This document shows, one piece after another, positions 17,497-26,778 of a stretch of 64,000 nt of DNA; position 1 is the first letter of the stretch, and every line of letters starts with the position of its first letter. Location of the stretch: contig NZ_CP015423.1 in the NCBI RefSeq assembly GCF_001719045.1, forward strand, positions 4,959,501 through 5,023,500, written 5' to 3'. A model generated the notes under the pieces. It did no database searches. It saw only the letters and a list, made by a program, of their open reading frames with translations, and was not told where the DNA came from. The position numbers and the translations under genes were made by a program. This DNA is from Paenibacillus polymyxa. GTDB lineage: Bacteria; Bacillota; Bacilli; Paenibacillales; Paenibacillaceae.

Positions 17497-19116
17497 ATGT
17501 ATGGAAAATTACACGGAGCTTGTTTGTATGGAATAGATGGCGTTCTGATTGAAGTTGAGACTGATTTGTCCAATGGCTTGCCTCAGACAGCGATTATAGG
17601 ATTGCCGGATTCGGCGATTCGAGAGGCAGTGGAGCGTGTCAGAGCAGCAATCAAAAACTGTGGCTTTAAATATCCGTCCCAGCGTGTCACGATTAATTTA
17701 GCTCCTGCTGATTTGCGTAAGGAAGGTTCATCTTTTGACCTTGCTATCGCTTTAGGGTTGCTGACAACCAGTGAACAGGTCGTTTTACCCGCGGGAGAAC
17801 GGACGTTGTTTATTGGCGAGCTGGCGCTGGATGGCAGTATTCGCCCTGTGAATGGGGTACTGTCCATGGTTGATCTGGCCAAGCGAGAAGGATTCAACTC
17901 CGTGCTGCTTCCCCAGGAAAACGCAAGCGAGGCTCGTCTGATTACGGGTATACGTATTTACGCTATACGGCATCTAGCAGATCTTATTCCGATTGAAGAT
18001 CGTGCACATGGCACTGTTGATAGCCCAGCGACAAATCAGAGTTGTACTGCCAGTAAACAAGTCATGATCTGTTCCTATGACCATTTACCTCAGGCAGAGC
18101 ATATACCGTTGTGTGAAAAAGAAGGGATAACTAGCAACATGGAGGATTACAGCGATGTGTTGGGTCAGCTGCACGCCAAGCGTGCGTTAGTCATCGCTGC
18201 AGCCGGAATGCATAATATCCTGCTTATGGGACCGCCGGGGGCTGGGAAAACAATGCTCATCCGCAGATTGCCATCTATCCTTCCGCCTTTGACTGAAAAG
18301 GAGGCGCTTGAAGTCACCAAAGTATACAGCGCTGCCGGGAAGTGGAAGGAGTCATCCCCTCATCTGATGAATATTCGTCCCTTCCGTTCGCCTCATCATA
18401 CGATCTCTGCTGCTGGTTTGGTGGGTGGGGGAGGTATACCCAAACCAGGAGAAATCAGTCTTGCACACCGGGGGATTTTATTTCTGGATGAGTTGCCTGA
18501 GTTTAGCCGTCATGTACTAGAAGTGCTGCGTCAACCTTTGGAAGACCACAATGTTACGATCAGTCGTTCACGTGCTGTTTTTAAGTATCCGGCGCATTTT
18601 TTACTTGCTGCCTCTTTAAATCCGTGTCACTGTGGCTTTTTCGGAAATGACACGGAACATCAGCGCTGTACCTGTTCACCTGCAGCAGTAGCCCGCTACC
18701 GTTCACGTATTTCTGGTCCACTGCTGGATCGGATCGATCTTCAGCTTGAAGTATCGCAGCCGAAGGATTGGCGGGAGGAAAAAGAATCATTGTCGTCCGC
18801 TGAAATGCGAAGGCAGGTGCTGGCTGCTCAAGCGATACAAATCCACAGATACAGCAAGCTTCCCTTTTCATGGAATAGTGAGCTGTCTGGTCAGATGCTT
18901 CGTAAATATGCCGTATTAGAAAAAAATGCAGCAGAGTTGCTTGACCAGACAATGGACGCACTCGGTTTAAGCATGCGCGCGTATGATCGAATTCTCAAGC
19001 TTTCGCGTACCATTGCAGACTTACATGACTCAGAGAAAATTTTGACTTCACATGTGGCTGAAGCTATTCAATACCGCCATATGGATAGAGCAAATGCCAG
19101 TTTTCACGAAAGTTAA
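17497..19116 (+). CDS. comM: ComM/YifB family Mg-chelatase-like AAA+ ATPase
   Basis: A 539-residue AAA+ ATPase of the YifB/ComM family; ComM is a branch-migration helicase in natural transformation of Gram-negatives. It has an N-terminal Lon-C/S5-like domain (LPDSAIREAVERVRAAI), Walker A GPPGAGKT, Walker B GILFLDELPEF, a zinc-type NPCHCGFFG...CTC segment and a C-terminal Mg-chelatase domain. MYGKLHGACLYGIDG is the family N-terminus, so ATG 17497 is chosen rather than GTG 17485. The competence gene dprA is ~4 kb downstream. Confidence 0.92.
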   Translation: MYGKLHGACLYGIDGVLIEVETDLSNGLPQTAIIGLPDSAIREAVERVRAAIKNCGFKYPSQRVTINLAPADLRKEGSSFDLAIALGLLTTSEQVVLPAGERTLFIGELALDGSIRPVNGVLSMVDLAKREGFNSVLLPQENASEARLITGIRIYAIRHLADLIPIEDRAHGTVDSPATNQSCTASKQVMICSYDHLPQAEHIPLCEKEGITSNMEDYSDVLGQLHAKRALVIAAAGMHNILLMGPPGAGKTMLIRRLPSILPPLTEKEALEVTKVYSAAGKWKESSPHLMNIRPFRSPHHTISAAGLVGGGGIPKPGEISLAHRGILFLDELPEFSRHVLEVLRQPLEDHNVTISRSRAVFKYPAHFLLAASLNPCHCGFFGNDTEHQRCTCSPAAVARYRSRISGPLLDRIDLQLEVSQPKDWREEKESLSSAEMRRQVLAAQAIQIHRYSKLPFSWNSELSGQMLRKYAVLEKNAAELLDQTMDALGLSMRAYDRILKLSRTIADLHDSEKILTSHVAEAIQYRHMDRANASFHES

Positions 19117-19205
19117 AAAGGCGATAAATTAGTAGCTATAACACGATCATTTTTATGAAAGAATTTCCCAAAGGGTATGTACAATAGAAATTGAAAAAAA
19201 GGGAT

Positions 19206-19236
19206 AAAAAAAGCTCCAGACAATAAAGATCTGGAG
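19206..19236 (-). terminator. Minus-strand terminator-like hairpin
   Basis: CTCCAGA (19214-19220) pairs with TCTGGAG (19230-19236). Read on the minus strand, the stem is followed by GC and seven Ts (19206-19212), a good intrinsic terminator facing the ohrA direction of transcription, though ~250 bp beyond the ohrA stop. Confidence 0.7.
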
Positions 19237-19374
19237 AAGAAAAATAAGATTATGACAATAGTGATTATACTATGAGTATATCAACTTTGTATATACGATT
19301 ATACATCAGCTCCCATGTTACTTGATGGAAAAAAACAAACAGTCTTTAACGAAGGGATAGCTGAAAGGATAATA

Positions 19375-19401
19375 GCCCCTCGACAAAAACGGTTGAGGGG
19401 C
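19375..19401. terminator. Stem-loop downstream of ohrA
   Basis: GCCCCTC (19375-19381) pairs with GAGGGGC (19395-19401) around a 13-base loop. T-runs are weak on both sides, so it may be a poor bidirectional terminator between comM and ohrA. Confidence 0.5.
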
Positions 19402-19486
19402 TTGTTGTGAAATTCATTCTAACGAAACTATTGAATCCATGAAGAGAGATGAAGACATCCCCTACATATGCTAAAGAAAATCTAAG

Positions 19487-19915
19487 TTACAAAACATTCA
19501 GTTTCACTTCAATATTACCGCGGGTAGCGCGGGAGTATGGACATTGTTCATGTGCGCCTTCCACCAGTTTTACTGCAGTTTCATGATCGACGCCTTTTAC
19601 CAGTACGTCGAGACTTACTCCGATTCCGAAGCCGCCGTCTTCCACTTTGCCGAAATGGACCGTAGCTGTTACTTCAGTACCTTCATGCTTAATACGTTGC
19701 ATGCGAGCAACCATATTTAAGGCACTGTCAAAGCAAGCGGAATAGCCTGCTGCGAACAATTGCTCTGGATTCGTACCTGCCCCGCCTGCGCCGCCCATTT
19801 CTTTTGGGGTATCAATATCTAAACGGAGTTCAGGGGAAGAAGACTCGATATAACCGTTACGTCCACCAACCGCTTTTACTGTTGTTTCATACATTTTTTG
19901 TTGAATGGTCATCAT
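19487..19915 (-). CDS. ohrA: Organic hydroperoxide resistance peroxiredoxin OhrA
   Basis: Thiol peroxidase of the Ohr/OsmC family that reduces organic hydroperoxides. The 142-residue protein has both catalytic cysteines, Cys61 in GYSACFDSAL and Cys125 in HEQCPYSRAT, and the N-terminal YETTVKAVGGRNG motif. It is the only minus-strand gene here and is divergent from an OhrR-type regulator, the classic arrangement. The ATG complementary to 19913-19915 is used; a second in-frame ATG immediately follows and is an alternative start. Confidence 0.96.
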   Translation of the reverse strand: MMTIQQKMYETTVKAVGGRNGYIESSSPELRLDIDTPKEMGGAGGAGTNPEQLFAAGYSACFDSALNMVARMQRIKHEGTEVTATVHFGKVEDGGFGIGVSLDVLVKGVDHETAVKLVEGAHEQCPYSRATRGNIEVKLNVL

Positions 19916-19940
19916 AATCCAATCACTGCCTCTCGCTCAA

Positions 19941-19969
19941 TTTATATTTTACACAATTTAATTTATCAA
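19941..19969 (-). promoter_or_regulatory. Promoter of ohrA with OhrR operator in the spacer
   Basis: On the minus strand, TTGATA (19964-19969), a 17-bp spacer and TATAAA (19941-19946) form a good sigma-A promoter. Its spacer contains an imperfect dyad TAAATT-AA-ATTGTG (within about 19950-19966), close to the TACAATT/AATTGTA operator known for Bacillus OhrR. This fits direct repression of ohrA. Confidence 0.68.
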
Positions 19970-20001
19970 AATAATTATTGTTTGTAAAGTATTTTGTGCA
20001 A

Positions 20002-20031
20002 TTAGCATGTATTTTATTATATAATGTGCTA
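20002..20031 (+). promoter_or_regulatory. Inverted repeat at the ohrR promoter region
   Basis: TTAGCA (20002-20007) and TGCTAA (20026-20031) form an inverted repeat flanking an AT-rich core that contains TATAAT (20020-20025), the likely ohrR -10. It may be a second regulator site. Confidence 0.4.
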
Positions 20032-20062
20032 AAATAATGACGAAAGTAGGTGATCAGACAGC

Positions 20063-20533
20063 ATGGAAGACAATCCTAATGAAGGTACAGCGTTGAAACT
20101 TGATAATCAGTTATGCTTTGCCATATATGCATGCTCCAGAGAGATTACGAAGCTATACCAGCCTTATCTGGAAAAGCTCGGTGTGACGTACTCGCAATAT
20201 TTGGTACTTATCGTGCTCTGGGAGCGTGAAGAGTGTACAGTGAAGGAATTGGGTGAGGCACTATATTTGGACTCCGGCACACTAACTCCGCTATTGAAGA
20301 GATTGCAGAACGCCGGGCTTATCGATCGAAAGCGTTCCACTCAGGATGAGCGTAAGGTGCTGATTTCTTTGACGACAGAGGGAAGCGCATTACGGGAAAA
20401 AGCTCTGTCCGTACCAGGATGCATCCAGGAAAAAACAAGTATGACTCATGATCAATTTGGGTCGCTTCTGCTCCAGTTCAATGATCTGCTTGATCGTGTT
20501 CATCAAGCTAATGTACAAATTGAAAAATCATAA
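20063..20533 (+). CDS. ohrR: MarR-family organic peroxide sensor OhrR
   Basis: Peroxide-sensing MarR repressor, 156 residues. The N-terminal LDNQLCFAIYACSREITK region carries the reactive cysteine (Cys18), matching the single sensor cysteine of Bacillus OhrR; a second cysteine is at residue 25. The winged helix-turn-helix is TVKELGEALYLDSGTLTPLLKRL followed by the DERKVLISLT wing (given by segments). It is divergent from ohrA, which it presumably represses until its cysteine is oxidised. Confidence 0.93.
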   Translation: MEDNPNEGTALKLDNQLCFAIYACSREITKLYQPYLEKLGVTYSQYLVLIVLWEREECTVKELGEALYLDSGTLTPLLKRLQNAGLIDRKRSTQDERKVLISLTTEGSALREKALSVPGCIQEKTSMTHDQFGSLLLQFNDLLDRVHQANVQIEKS

Positions 20534-20618
20534 GGTGTTTTCAGTTGCTCTTGCGAATCTTATGGCATGAGTTGTTCTCAGCTGAAAGAAAAAATACCTA
20601 ATAATATTTGAAGAATTA

Positions 20619-20672
20619 AAGTGCCTCTTAATGTGGATTAGGTAATCCCATGTTGTAGAGGTGCTTTTTTTT
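20619..20672 (+). terminator. Intrinsic terminator after ohrR
   Basis: AAGTGCCTCT (20619-20628) pairs with AGAGGTGCTT (20657-20666), with two G-T wobbles, followed by eight Ts to 20672. Confidence 0.85.
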
Positions 20673-20774
20673 GTGTGAATTTGTATTAAGAGAAATATCC
20701 AATAATATCCAAACATTCGATTTTGGGAATGATAATGATATCAAAATACTGTAATTCATGAGGTTAAATTATAA

Positions 20775-20788
20775 GGAAAGCGTTTTAA
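20775..20788 (+). promoter_or_regulatory. Possible CcpA catabolite-response element (cre)
   Basis: GGAAAGCGTTTTAA matches the cre consensus TGWAANCGNTNWCA except at two positions. It lies 8 bp upstream of the extended -10 of sucC, where CcpA binding would block transcription in glucose. Confidence 0.45.
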
Positions 20789-20793
20789 AAACA

Positions 20794-20802
20794 TGTTACA
20801 AT
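20794..20802 (+). promoter_or_regulatory. Extended -10 promoter of sucCD
   Basis: TG-T-TACAAT with hexamer 20797-20802, ~70 bp before sucC. No clear -35 is seen; that region is occupied by the cre-like site. Confidence 0.5.
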
Positions 20803-20872
20803 GATGTAGGTTTAGTATAGATTTCCTTGTGAACCGCCCTTGTTGCAGTCATGTTGATAGGAGGATTCCAGA

Positions 20873-22033
20873 ATGAATATCCATGAATATCAGGGTAAAG
20901 AAGTATTGAAGCAGTACGGAGTGGCTGTACCGAACGGTAAGGTTGCCTATACGGTGGAGGAAGCCGTTGCTGCGGCAGAATCGCTTGGAAGCGCTGTTAC
21001 GGTGGTAAAGGCACAAATTCATGCTGGTGGACGCGGTAAAGCGGGTGGCGTGAAAGTTGCCAAAGGTCTGGATGAGGTGCGGACTTTTGCTTCTGAAATT
21101 TTGGGTAAGGTGCTGGTGACGCATCAGACCGGACCTGAAGGTAAAGAGGTCAAACGCCTTTTGGTTGAGGAAGGCTGCGATATTCGTAAAGAATATTACG
21201 TCGGCGTTGTCGTAGATCGTGCGACTGGACGTATCGTAATGATGGCCTCAGAAGAAGGCGGTACGGAAATCGAAGAGGTGGCTGCAGCCACTCCGGAGAA
21301 GATTTTTAAAGCGGTTGTTGATCCAGCGATTGGGCTTCAGGTGTATCAGGCCCGTAAGTTGGCGTATGACATTAATATCCCAAATGAACTGGTAAACAAA
21401 GCGGTCAAGTTTATGCTGGCACTATACGAAGCTTTTGTGGACAAGGACTGTTCGATTGCAGAAATCAATCCCTTAGTCGTTACGGGTGATGGGAATGTAC
21501 TGGCGTTGGATGCCAAACTGAATTTTGATTCTAATGCGTTGTTCCGTCACAAGGATATTTTGGAATTGCGTGATTTGGATGAAGAGGACGAGAAGGAAAT
21601 TGAGGCATCTAAATTCGATCTAAGCTATATCGCTCTGGACGGAAATATTGGCTGTATGGTCAATGGTGCGGGCTTGGCGATGGCAACCATGGATATTATC
21701 AAATATTACGGTGGCGATCCGGCCAACTTCCTGGACGTAGGGGGCGGTGCGACGACGGAAAAGGTAACCGAAGCGTTCAAAATCATTTTGTCCGATCCGA
21801 AGGTAGAAGGTATTTTCGTGAACATTTTCGGCGGAATTATGCAGTGTGACATCATTGCGAACGGCGTCGTGGAGGCTGCCAAACAGTTGGGGCTGACTCG
21901 TCCGCTTGTTGTCCGTCTTGAAGGGACAAATGTTGAGCTCGGCAAACAGATTTTAGCGGAATCCGGTTTGAATATCGTAGCAGCGGATTCCATGGCGGAT
22001 GGCGCCCAAAAAATCGTCGAACTTGTTCAATAG
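20873..22033 (+). CDS. sucC: Succinyl-CoA synthetase beta subunit (ADP-forming)
   Basis: TCA-cycle enzyme subunit forming succinate and ATP from succinyl-CoA with SucD. The 386-residue protein begins [17 protein letters not shown] and contains the ATP-grasp domain ([16 protein letters not shown]), the metal-binding [10 protein letters not shown] segment and the C-terminal ligase domain ([26 protein letters not shown]). ATAGGAGGAT precedes the ATG. It is paired with sucD as in most bacteria. Confidence 0.97.
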   Translation: MNIHEYQGKEVLKQYGVAVPNGKVAYTVEEAVAAAESLGSAVTVVKAQIHAGGRGKAGGVKVAKGLDEVRTFASEILGKVLVTHQTGPEGKEVKRLLVEEGCDIRKEYYVGVVVDRATGRIVMMASEEGGTEIEEVAAATPEKIFKAVVDPAIGLQVYQARKLAYDINIPNELVNKAVKFMLALYEAFVDKDCSIAEINPLVVTGDGNVLALDAKLNFDSNALFRHKDILELRDLDEEDEKEIEASKFDLSYIALDGNIGCMVNGAGLAMATMDIIKYYGGDPANFLDVGGGATTEKVTEAFKIILSDPKVEGIFVNIFGGIMQCDIIANGVVEAAKQLGLTRPLVVRLEGTNVELGKQILAESGLNIVAADSMADGAQKIVELVQ

Positions 22034-22082
22034 CCTGTTTGCATTCCGATATGCCGAATAAACGATAGGGGATGTGAAGATC

Positions 22083-23012
22083 GTGAGTATTTTGGTCGAT
22101 AAGCATACAAAGGTGATTACACAGGGGATTACGGGAAAAACGGCGTTGTTTCATGCCAAGGGTGCACTTGATTACGGTACACAAATGGTAGGTGGCACCT
22201 CTCCAGGTAAGGGGGGGACCGAGGTAGAAATTACACTGGAGAACGGACAACAGGTCAAATTGCCAGTGTTTAACACCGTAAGCGAAGCCAAGGAAGCTAC
22301 TGGCGCAACAGCGAGCGTGATTTACGTGCCACCGGCTTTTGCAGCAGATTCCATTTTGGAGGCTGTAGATGCGGAACTAGATCTCGTGATTTGTATCACG
22401 GAGGGCATTCCGGTGCTTGATATGATCAGGGTCAAACGTTTTATGGAAGGTAAAAAGACCGTTCTGATTGGCCCTAACTGCCCAGGCGTTATTACGCCAG
22501 GAGAATGTAAAATCGGTATTATGCCAGGTTACATTCATCTACCAGGTCATGTAGGTGTTGTGTCACGTAGTGGTACTTTGACCTATGAAGCAGTGCATCA
22601 GTTAACGACCCGAGGTATAGGACAATCTTCCGCGGTTGGTATTGGCGGTGACCCCGTTAAAGGTTCAGAATTCATTGACATTTTGCAACGTTTCAATGAG
22701 GACCCCAACACTCACGCTGTCATTATGATTGGAGAAATTGGGGGTACAGCCGAGGAAGAGGCTGCTGAGTGGATCAGGGACAATATGACGAAGCCAGTAG
22801 TTGGTTTTATCGGCGGTGTGACCGCGCCTCCGGGCAAACGGATGGGGCATGCAGGCGCCATTATTTCTGGTGGAAAAGGAACGGCCAAAGAGAAAATTGC
22901 CACGCTTGAAGCCTGCGGGATCAAGGTGGCACCGACTCCTTCCGAAATGGGCTCGACACTGGTAAGTGTGCTAGAAGCACGTGGTATTTTGAATTTGTGT
23001 ACGACACATTAA
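22083..23012 (+). CDS. sucD: Succinyl-CoA synthetase alpha subunit
   Basis: Alpha subunit, binding CoA and carrying the phospho-histidine intermediate. It has the N-terminal Rossmann fold ([22 protein letters not shown] begins at ~residue 10), the [20 protein letters not shown]oA-ligase signature, and [14 protein letters not shown] with the active-site histidine. GTG 22083 gives the family N-terminus [11 protein letters not shown] at 309 residues. GTG 22074 in the same frame is too close to GGGGAT to be preferred. Confidence 0.96.
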   Translation: MSILVDKHTKVITQGITGKTALFHAKGALDYGTQMVGGTSPGKGGTEVEITLENGQQVKLPVFNTVSEAKEATGATASVIYVPPAFAADSILEAVDAELDLVICITEGIPVLDMIRVKRFMEGKKTVLIGPNCPGVITPGECKIGIMPGYIHLPGHVGVVSRSGTLTYEAVHQLTTRGIGQSSAVGIGGDPVKGSEFIDILQRFNEDPNTHAVIMIGEIGGTAEEEAAEWIRDNMTKPVVGFIGGVTAPPGKRMGHAGAIISGGKGTAKEKIATLEACGIKVAPTPSEMGSTLVSVLEARGILNLCTTH

Positions 23013-23074
23013 ATCGTGTTTCTTCATTAATATACAGGCCATAAAACTGCATCGAAATTTGCCGCAGGCTAGTG

Positions 23075-23080
23075 TATAAT
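23075..23080 (+). promoter_or_regulatory. Candidate -10 hexamer upstream of dprA
   Basis: A perfect TATAAT with TG immediately upstream. The -35 (TCGAAA at 23052-23057) is weak. Transcription from it would run at once into the hairpin at 23092-23141. Confidence 0.4.
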
Positions 23081-23091
23081 GAAAGAAAGGT

Positions 23092-23141
23092 AAGCAACCT
23101 TTTTATCTTCTGAAACAGGGGATGAAAAGGTTGCTTTTTTT
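23092..23141 (+). terminator. Intrinsic terminator between sucD and dprA
   Basis: AAGCAACCTTTT-ATC (23092-23107) pairs with GATGAAAAGGTTGCTT (23121-23136), and seven Ts end at 23141. It probably ends sucCD; it could also attenuate a dprA transcript starting near 23087. Confidence 0.9.
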
Positions 23142-23239
23142 GCGTTAAGACAGACTTGTCAGGGAAACGCTTGCAAAATGATTCATTGTGCCACAAAATA
23201 AGGGAGGGTTCACTCTTCCGTGAATGGGGGAACCATAGT

Positions 23240-24358
23240 TTGGAAGAAAGATGGCTTTTGTTAGGCTTACATGAGTTAGAGGGAATCGGAAGAAAAACAA
23301 TTCAGCGTATTCGGTCGAGTGACTATCGATTGCATGAGCTACTGCATTTTAGCGAACAAAAGTGGATTGAGATAGGGTTAAGCCCTGCTCAGGCACGAAT
23401 TGCGGCTCAGTGTTACGATGAAGAATGGGTGCATGAACGATATCAGCGAGTTCTATCCGGTGATATTGGAACGGTAACTTATGTGGACGAGGATTATCCC
23501 CTATTAATGAAGGAAACAGTTGACCCACCATGGGTAATGTATACAAAAGGGGATAAATCACTTTTGCATACATGTTCTGTAGCCATGGTAGGAACTCGCG
23601 TTCCCACCGCTTATGGACGTAGAGCAGCGGAGATACTAACAGAGGGATTATGTAATGCAGGGATTACAGTAGTTAGCGGATTGGCGAGAGGGATTGACAG
23701 TATTTGTCACGAAACAGCCCTGCGCCGGGGAGGAAACACGATTGGTGTACTGGGAACAGCGATCGATCAAATTTATCCTCCCCAAAATGCGTCTTTATTT
23801 GCAGAGATGGCTAGCAAAGGCTTGATCGTATCGGAATATCCTCCAGGCACGAGGTCACATCCGGGAATGTTTCCACAACGTAATCGGATTATAGCTGGTC
23901 TAACGAAGGGAACGCTCGTCGTCGAAGCAGATGCAAGAAGCGGCTCCTTGATTACAGCTGATGCTGCGCTAGAGGCAAATCGAGATGTGTTTGCTGTTCC
24001 CGGACCCATTACGTCACCGAAGAGTAGAGGCACGCTGAGCTTGATTAAGCAAGGAGCCAAAACAGTCACTGAAGCTTCGGATATTATTGAAGAGTATGAA
24101 GCAGATTTGCGTACAAGGGAGGTTTCTTCATACAATAGAGAGCAGAGTCTTAATCTGAAGCAGGTCTCCAAAGTGCCAGAAAGTGAGACTTCTGAGGAAA
24201 ACCGTGTCATACTGTTGCTCGAACAGGGAACCATGACACTGGATGAACTGCTTGATGCTACGGCATGGGATTTTGGACTTTTACACGCAGTTCTGTTATC
24301 GTTAATCATAAAAAAAAGGATCGCCCAGCTAGCGGGCACAAAATACAAGCTTATTTAG
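23240..24358 (+). CDS. dprA: DNA processing protein DprA
   Basis: Binds incoming single-stranded DNA and loads RecA during transformation. It has an N-terminal helix-hairpin-helix region (LGLHELEGIGRKTIQRIR), the DprA Rossmann-like core (VAMVGTRVPTAYGRR, TVVSGLARGIDSICH, FPQRNRIIAGLTKGTLVVEA, SGSLITADAALEANR) and a C-terminal winged helix. The start is uncertain. TTG 23240, after GGGGGAACC, gives MEERWLLLGL and 372 residues. An in-frame TTG at 23156 would add 28 residues that do not look like the family. Confidence 0.92.
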   Translation: MEERWLLLGLHELEGIGRKTIQRIRSSDYRLHELLHFSEQKWIEIGLSPAQARIAAQCYDEEWVHERYQRVLSGDIGTVTYVDEDYPLLMKETVDPPWVMYTKGDKSLLHTCSVAMVGTRVPTAYGRRAAEILTEGLCNAGITVVSGLARGIDSICHETALRRGGNTIGVLGTAIDQIYPPQNASLFAEMASKGLIVSEYPPGTRSHPGMFPQRNRIIAGLTKGTLVVEADARSGSLITADAALEANRDVFAVPGPITSPKSRGTLSLIKQGAKTVTEASDIIEEYEADLRTREVSSYNREQSLNLKQVSKVPESETSEENRVILLLEQGTMTLDELLDATAWDFGLLHAVLLSLIIKKRIAQLAGTKYKLI

Positions 24359-24437
24359 TAGTTGTTTTTGCAAAGTCCTTAGTTAGTAAATGCACAAATT
24401 CAATTTTAAACATCAGGTGGAGGGCAGTATGGTATTC

Positions 24438-24452
24438 ATCCGCGCCGCGGAT
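24438..24452. repeat. Perfect 7-1-7 palindrome upstream of topA
   Basis: ATCCGCG-C-CGCGGAT is an exact dyad, much more GC-rich than its surroundings. It could be an operator or small hairpin; no binding protein is known to me. Confidence 0.45.
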
Positions 24453-24467
24453 TCCTACTCCTTCCCC

Positions 24468-24608
24468 ACTTCCTGAAATGTGTTGACATTATGACTCGCA
24501 GTAGCGGAGCAGATGGAATGGAATCTTTCTGAACAAGTACAGCGATCTGGAAAAATGACCAAACTGTGAAGCGCTCTCTGCGTCATAACTCACCACATTT
24601 CAGGAAGT
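24468..24608. repeat. 141-bp near-palindromic structure with 15-bp perfect inverted ends
   Basis: The 15 bases at 24468-24482 (ACTTCCTGAAATGTG) are exactly complementary to 24594-24608. Inside, ATGAC..CGCAG (from 24491) pairs with CTGCG-TCAT (ending ~24586), and an AGAT/ATCT pair suggests a branched centre. It ends 40 bp before topA. It could be a structured 5' UTR or a small MITE-like insertion; no target duplication is evident. Confidence 0.7.
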
Positions 24609-24648
24609 CTATCATATTCATGTGTGTAATTGAGAGGAGGAAGAGCCT

Positions 24649-26751
24649 ATGGCGGATTCACTCGTCATCGTGGAATCGCCTTCCAAGGCGAAGACGATCG
24701 GCAAATACTTAGGCAGCAAATATATCGTCAAGGCTTCCATGGGTCATATCAGGGATTTACCGAAGAGTCAGATCGGCGTAGAGGTCGAAAATGATTTTAA
24801 TCCCAAATACATTACCATTCGAGGTAAAGGCTCCATTCTAAAAGAATTAAAGGATGCCCGAAAAAAAGTAAAAAAAGTATATCTGGCGGCTGACCCGGAT
24901 CGCGAAGGTGAGGCTATTGCCTGGCATCTGGCGCATGCGCTGGAACTGGACGATACAGCAGATTGCCGTGTTGTATTTAATGAAATTACGAAGCAGGCTG
25001 TCAAAGATGCTTTTAAAACACCCCGTAAAATCAATATGGATTTGGTTAATGCTCAGCAGGCACGACGGATACTGGATCGACTTGTTGGCTACAAAATCAG
25101 CCCGTTGCTCTGGAAAAAGGTGAAAAAGGGTCTATCCGCTGGGCGGGTGCAGTCGGTTGCGGTGAAAATTATTTTGGACCGGGAAAACGAGATCAGTGAG
25201 TTTGTACCGGAAGAATACTGGACGATTACAGCTAAACTAGCTATTAAGGACAGCACCTTTGAAGCGAAATTTCATAAGCTGCGCGGTGAAAAGAAAGAGC
25301 TCTCCAGCGAAGCGGATGTACAAGAAGTGTTGGAAGCTATCGGAAAATCGTCTTACAAGGTGCGCGATGTGAAAGAGAAAGAGCGTTTACGCAATCCTTC
25401 TCCTCCATTCACAACAAGTTCCTTGCAGCAGGAGGCGGCTCGGAAGCTCAACTTCCGTGCATCTAAAACGATGTCTGTAGCTCAGCAGCTATATGAGGGT
25501 GTGGATTTAGGAAAAGAAGGGACCGTGGGTCTGATTACGTATATGCGTACGGATTCCACACGGATCGCTGCTTCAGCTCAAGAGGAAGCGAAAGAATTAA
25601 TTATTCAAAAATATGGCGAAGCTTTTGTACCTGAAACTCCTCGTCAATATTCAAAAAAAGCGGCCAACGCCCAGGATGCGCATGAAGCAATTCGCCCAAC
25701 CTCTGCGTTACGCGATCCGGAAACAGTTAAGCCGTTTATGAGTCGGGATCAGTTCCGTTTGTACAAATTGATATGGGAACGTTTCATGGCCAGCCAGATG
25801 GCATCTGCTATTATGGATACTTTGTCCGTAGATATTGAAGCGGGTGAGACGATATTCCGGGCAGCAGGTTCTAAGGTTCGTTTTCCAGGTTTCATGAAAG
25901 TGTATGTAGAGGGAAATGACGATGGTAAAACCGAAGAAGATAAACTGCTGCCACCACTTCAACCAGGCGATAAATTAAAAAAAGAAGCAGTTGAGCCGAA
26001 GCAGCATTTTACACAACCGCCTCCCCGTTATACGGAAGCGCGACTGGTGAAGACGCTGGAAGAACTGGGTATAGGACGTCCAAGTACGTATGCACCAACG
26101 CTGGAAACCATTCAGAAACGTGGGTACGTTGCTATTGAAGAAAAGAAATTTTTCCCTACAGAGCTGGGCGAATTGGTCATCGAACAGATGGAGGAGTTCT
26201 TTCCAGAGATACTGAATGTGGAGTTTACAGCTAATATGGAAGGTGATCTTGACCACGTCGAAGAAGGCGAAGGTAATTGGGTCAAGGTGTTGAGTGACTT
26301 TTACGAGTCATTCGAGAAGCGACTTGAAGTGGCTGAAGAAGAAATGAAAGAAATTGAAATAAAAGATGAAGTATCCGATGTCATTTGTGATAAGTGTGGC
26401 AGCCAAATGGTGTATAAGCTTGGCCGATTTGGTAAATTCCTGGCTTGTTCTGCTTTTCCAGATTGCCGTAACACAAAGCCAATTGTTAAGGATATCGGGA
26501 TTAATTGTCCTTCATGCGGTGAGGGCCATGTCGTCGAACGACGGAGTAAAAAGGGACGTATCTTCTATGGATGTGACCGCTACCCGGAATGTGATTTTGT
26601 TTCCTGGGATAAACCGTCCATTAAGCCTTGCCCAAGTTGCAGTAGCCTAATGGTCGAAAAACGTACAAAACAAGGGACGAAGCTCAACTGTACGGTCTGC
26701 GATCACAGCGAAATGCTGGAAGAGAGCGATGAGAGCGTAGAGACTTCTTAA
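24649..26751 (+). CDS. topA: DNA topoisomerase I
   Basis: Type IA topoisomerase relaxing negative supercoils. The 700-residue protein starts with the TOPRIM domain ([30 protein letters not shown]), has the catalytic tyrosine in [12 protein letters not shown] (Tyr298) and ends with three C4 zinc-finger domains (CDKCG...[11 protein letters not shown]..., CPSCSSLM...). GAGAGGAGGAAG precedes the ATG. It sits in the conserved dprA-topA-trmFO order. Confidence 0.98.
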   Translation: MADSLVIVESPSKAKTIGKYLGSKYIVKASMGHIRDLPKSQIGVEVENDFNPKYITIRGKGSILKELKDARKKVKKVYLAADPDREGEAIAWHLAHALELDDTADCRVVFNEITKQAVKDAFKTPRKINMDLVNAQQARRILDRLVGYKISPLLWKKVKKGLSAGRVQSVAVKIILDRENEISEFVPEEYWTITAKLAIKDSTFEAKFHKLRGEKKELSSEADVQEVLEAIGKSSYKVRDVKEKERLRNPSPPFTTSSLQQEAARKLNFRASKTMSVAQQLYEGVDLGKEGTVGLITYMRTDSTRIAASAQEEAKELIIQKYGEAFVPETPRQYSKKAANAQDAHEAIRPTSALRDPETVKPFMSRDQFRLYKLIWERFMASQMASAIMDTLSVDIEAGETIFRAAGSKVRFPGFMKVYVEGNDDGKTEEDKLLPPLQPGDKLKKEAVEPKQHFTQPPPRYTEARLVKTLEELGIGRPSTYAPTLETIQKRGYVAIEEKKFFPTELGELVIEQMEEFFPEILNVEFTANMEGDLDHVEEGEGNWVKVLSDFYESFEKRLEVAEEEMKEIEIKDEVSDVICDKCGSQMVYKLGRFGKFLACSAFPDCRNTKPIVKDIGINCPSCGEGHVVERRSKKGRIFYGCDRYPECDFVSWDKPSIKPCPSCSSLMVEKRTKQGTKLNCTVCDHSEMLEESDESVETS

Positions 26752-26778
26752 GAACAACAATAGCAGGGGGATTTAAAC

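Larger units (their letters stand above)
19117..19486. other. Gene-free convergent region between comM and ohrA
   Basis: This 370-bp AT-rich stretch holds no credible gene. It contains the two stem-loops described at 19206-19236 and 19375-19401, as expected between converging genes, and nothing else that I recognise. Confidence 0.6.
20534..20872. other. Regulatory region between ohrR and sucC
   Basis: This 339-bp gap has no gene. It holds the ohrR terminator (20619-20672), a Fur-like dyad TGATA-ATGA-TATCA (20730-20743), a cre-like site and the sucC promoter, each listed separately where supported. Confidence 0.55.
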
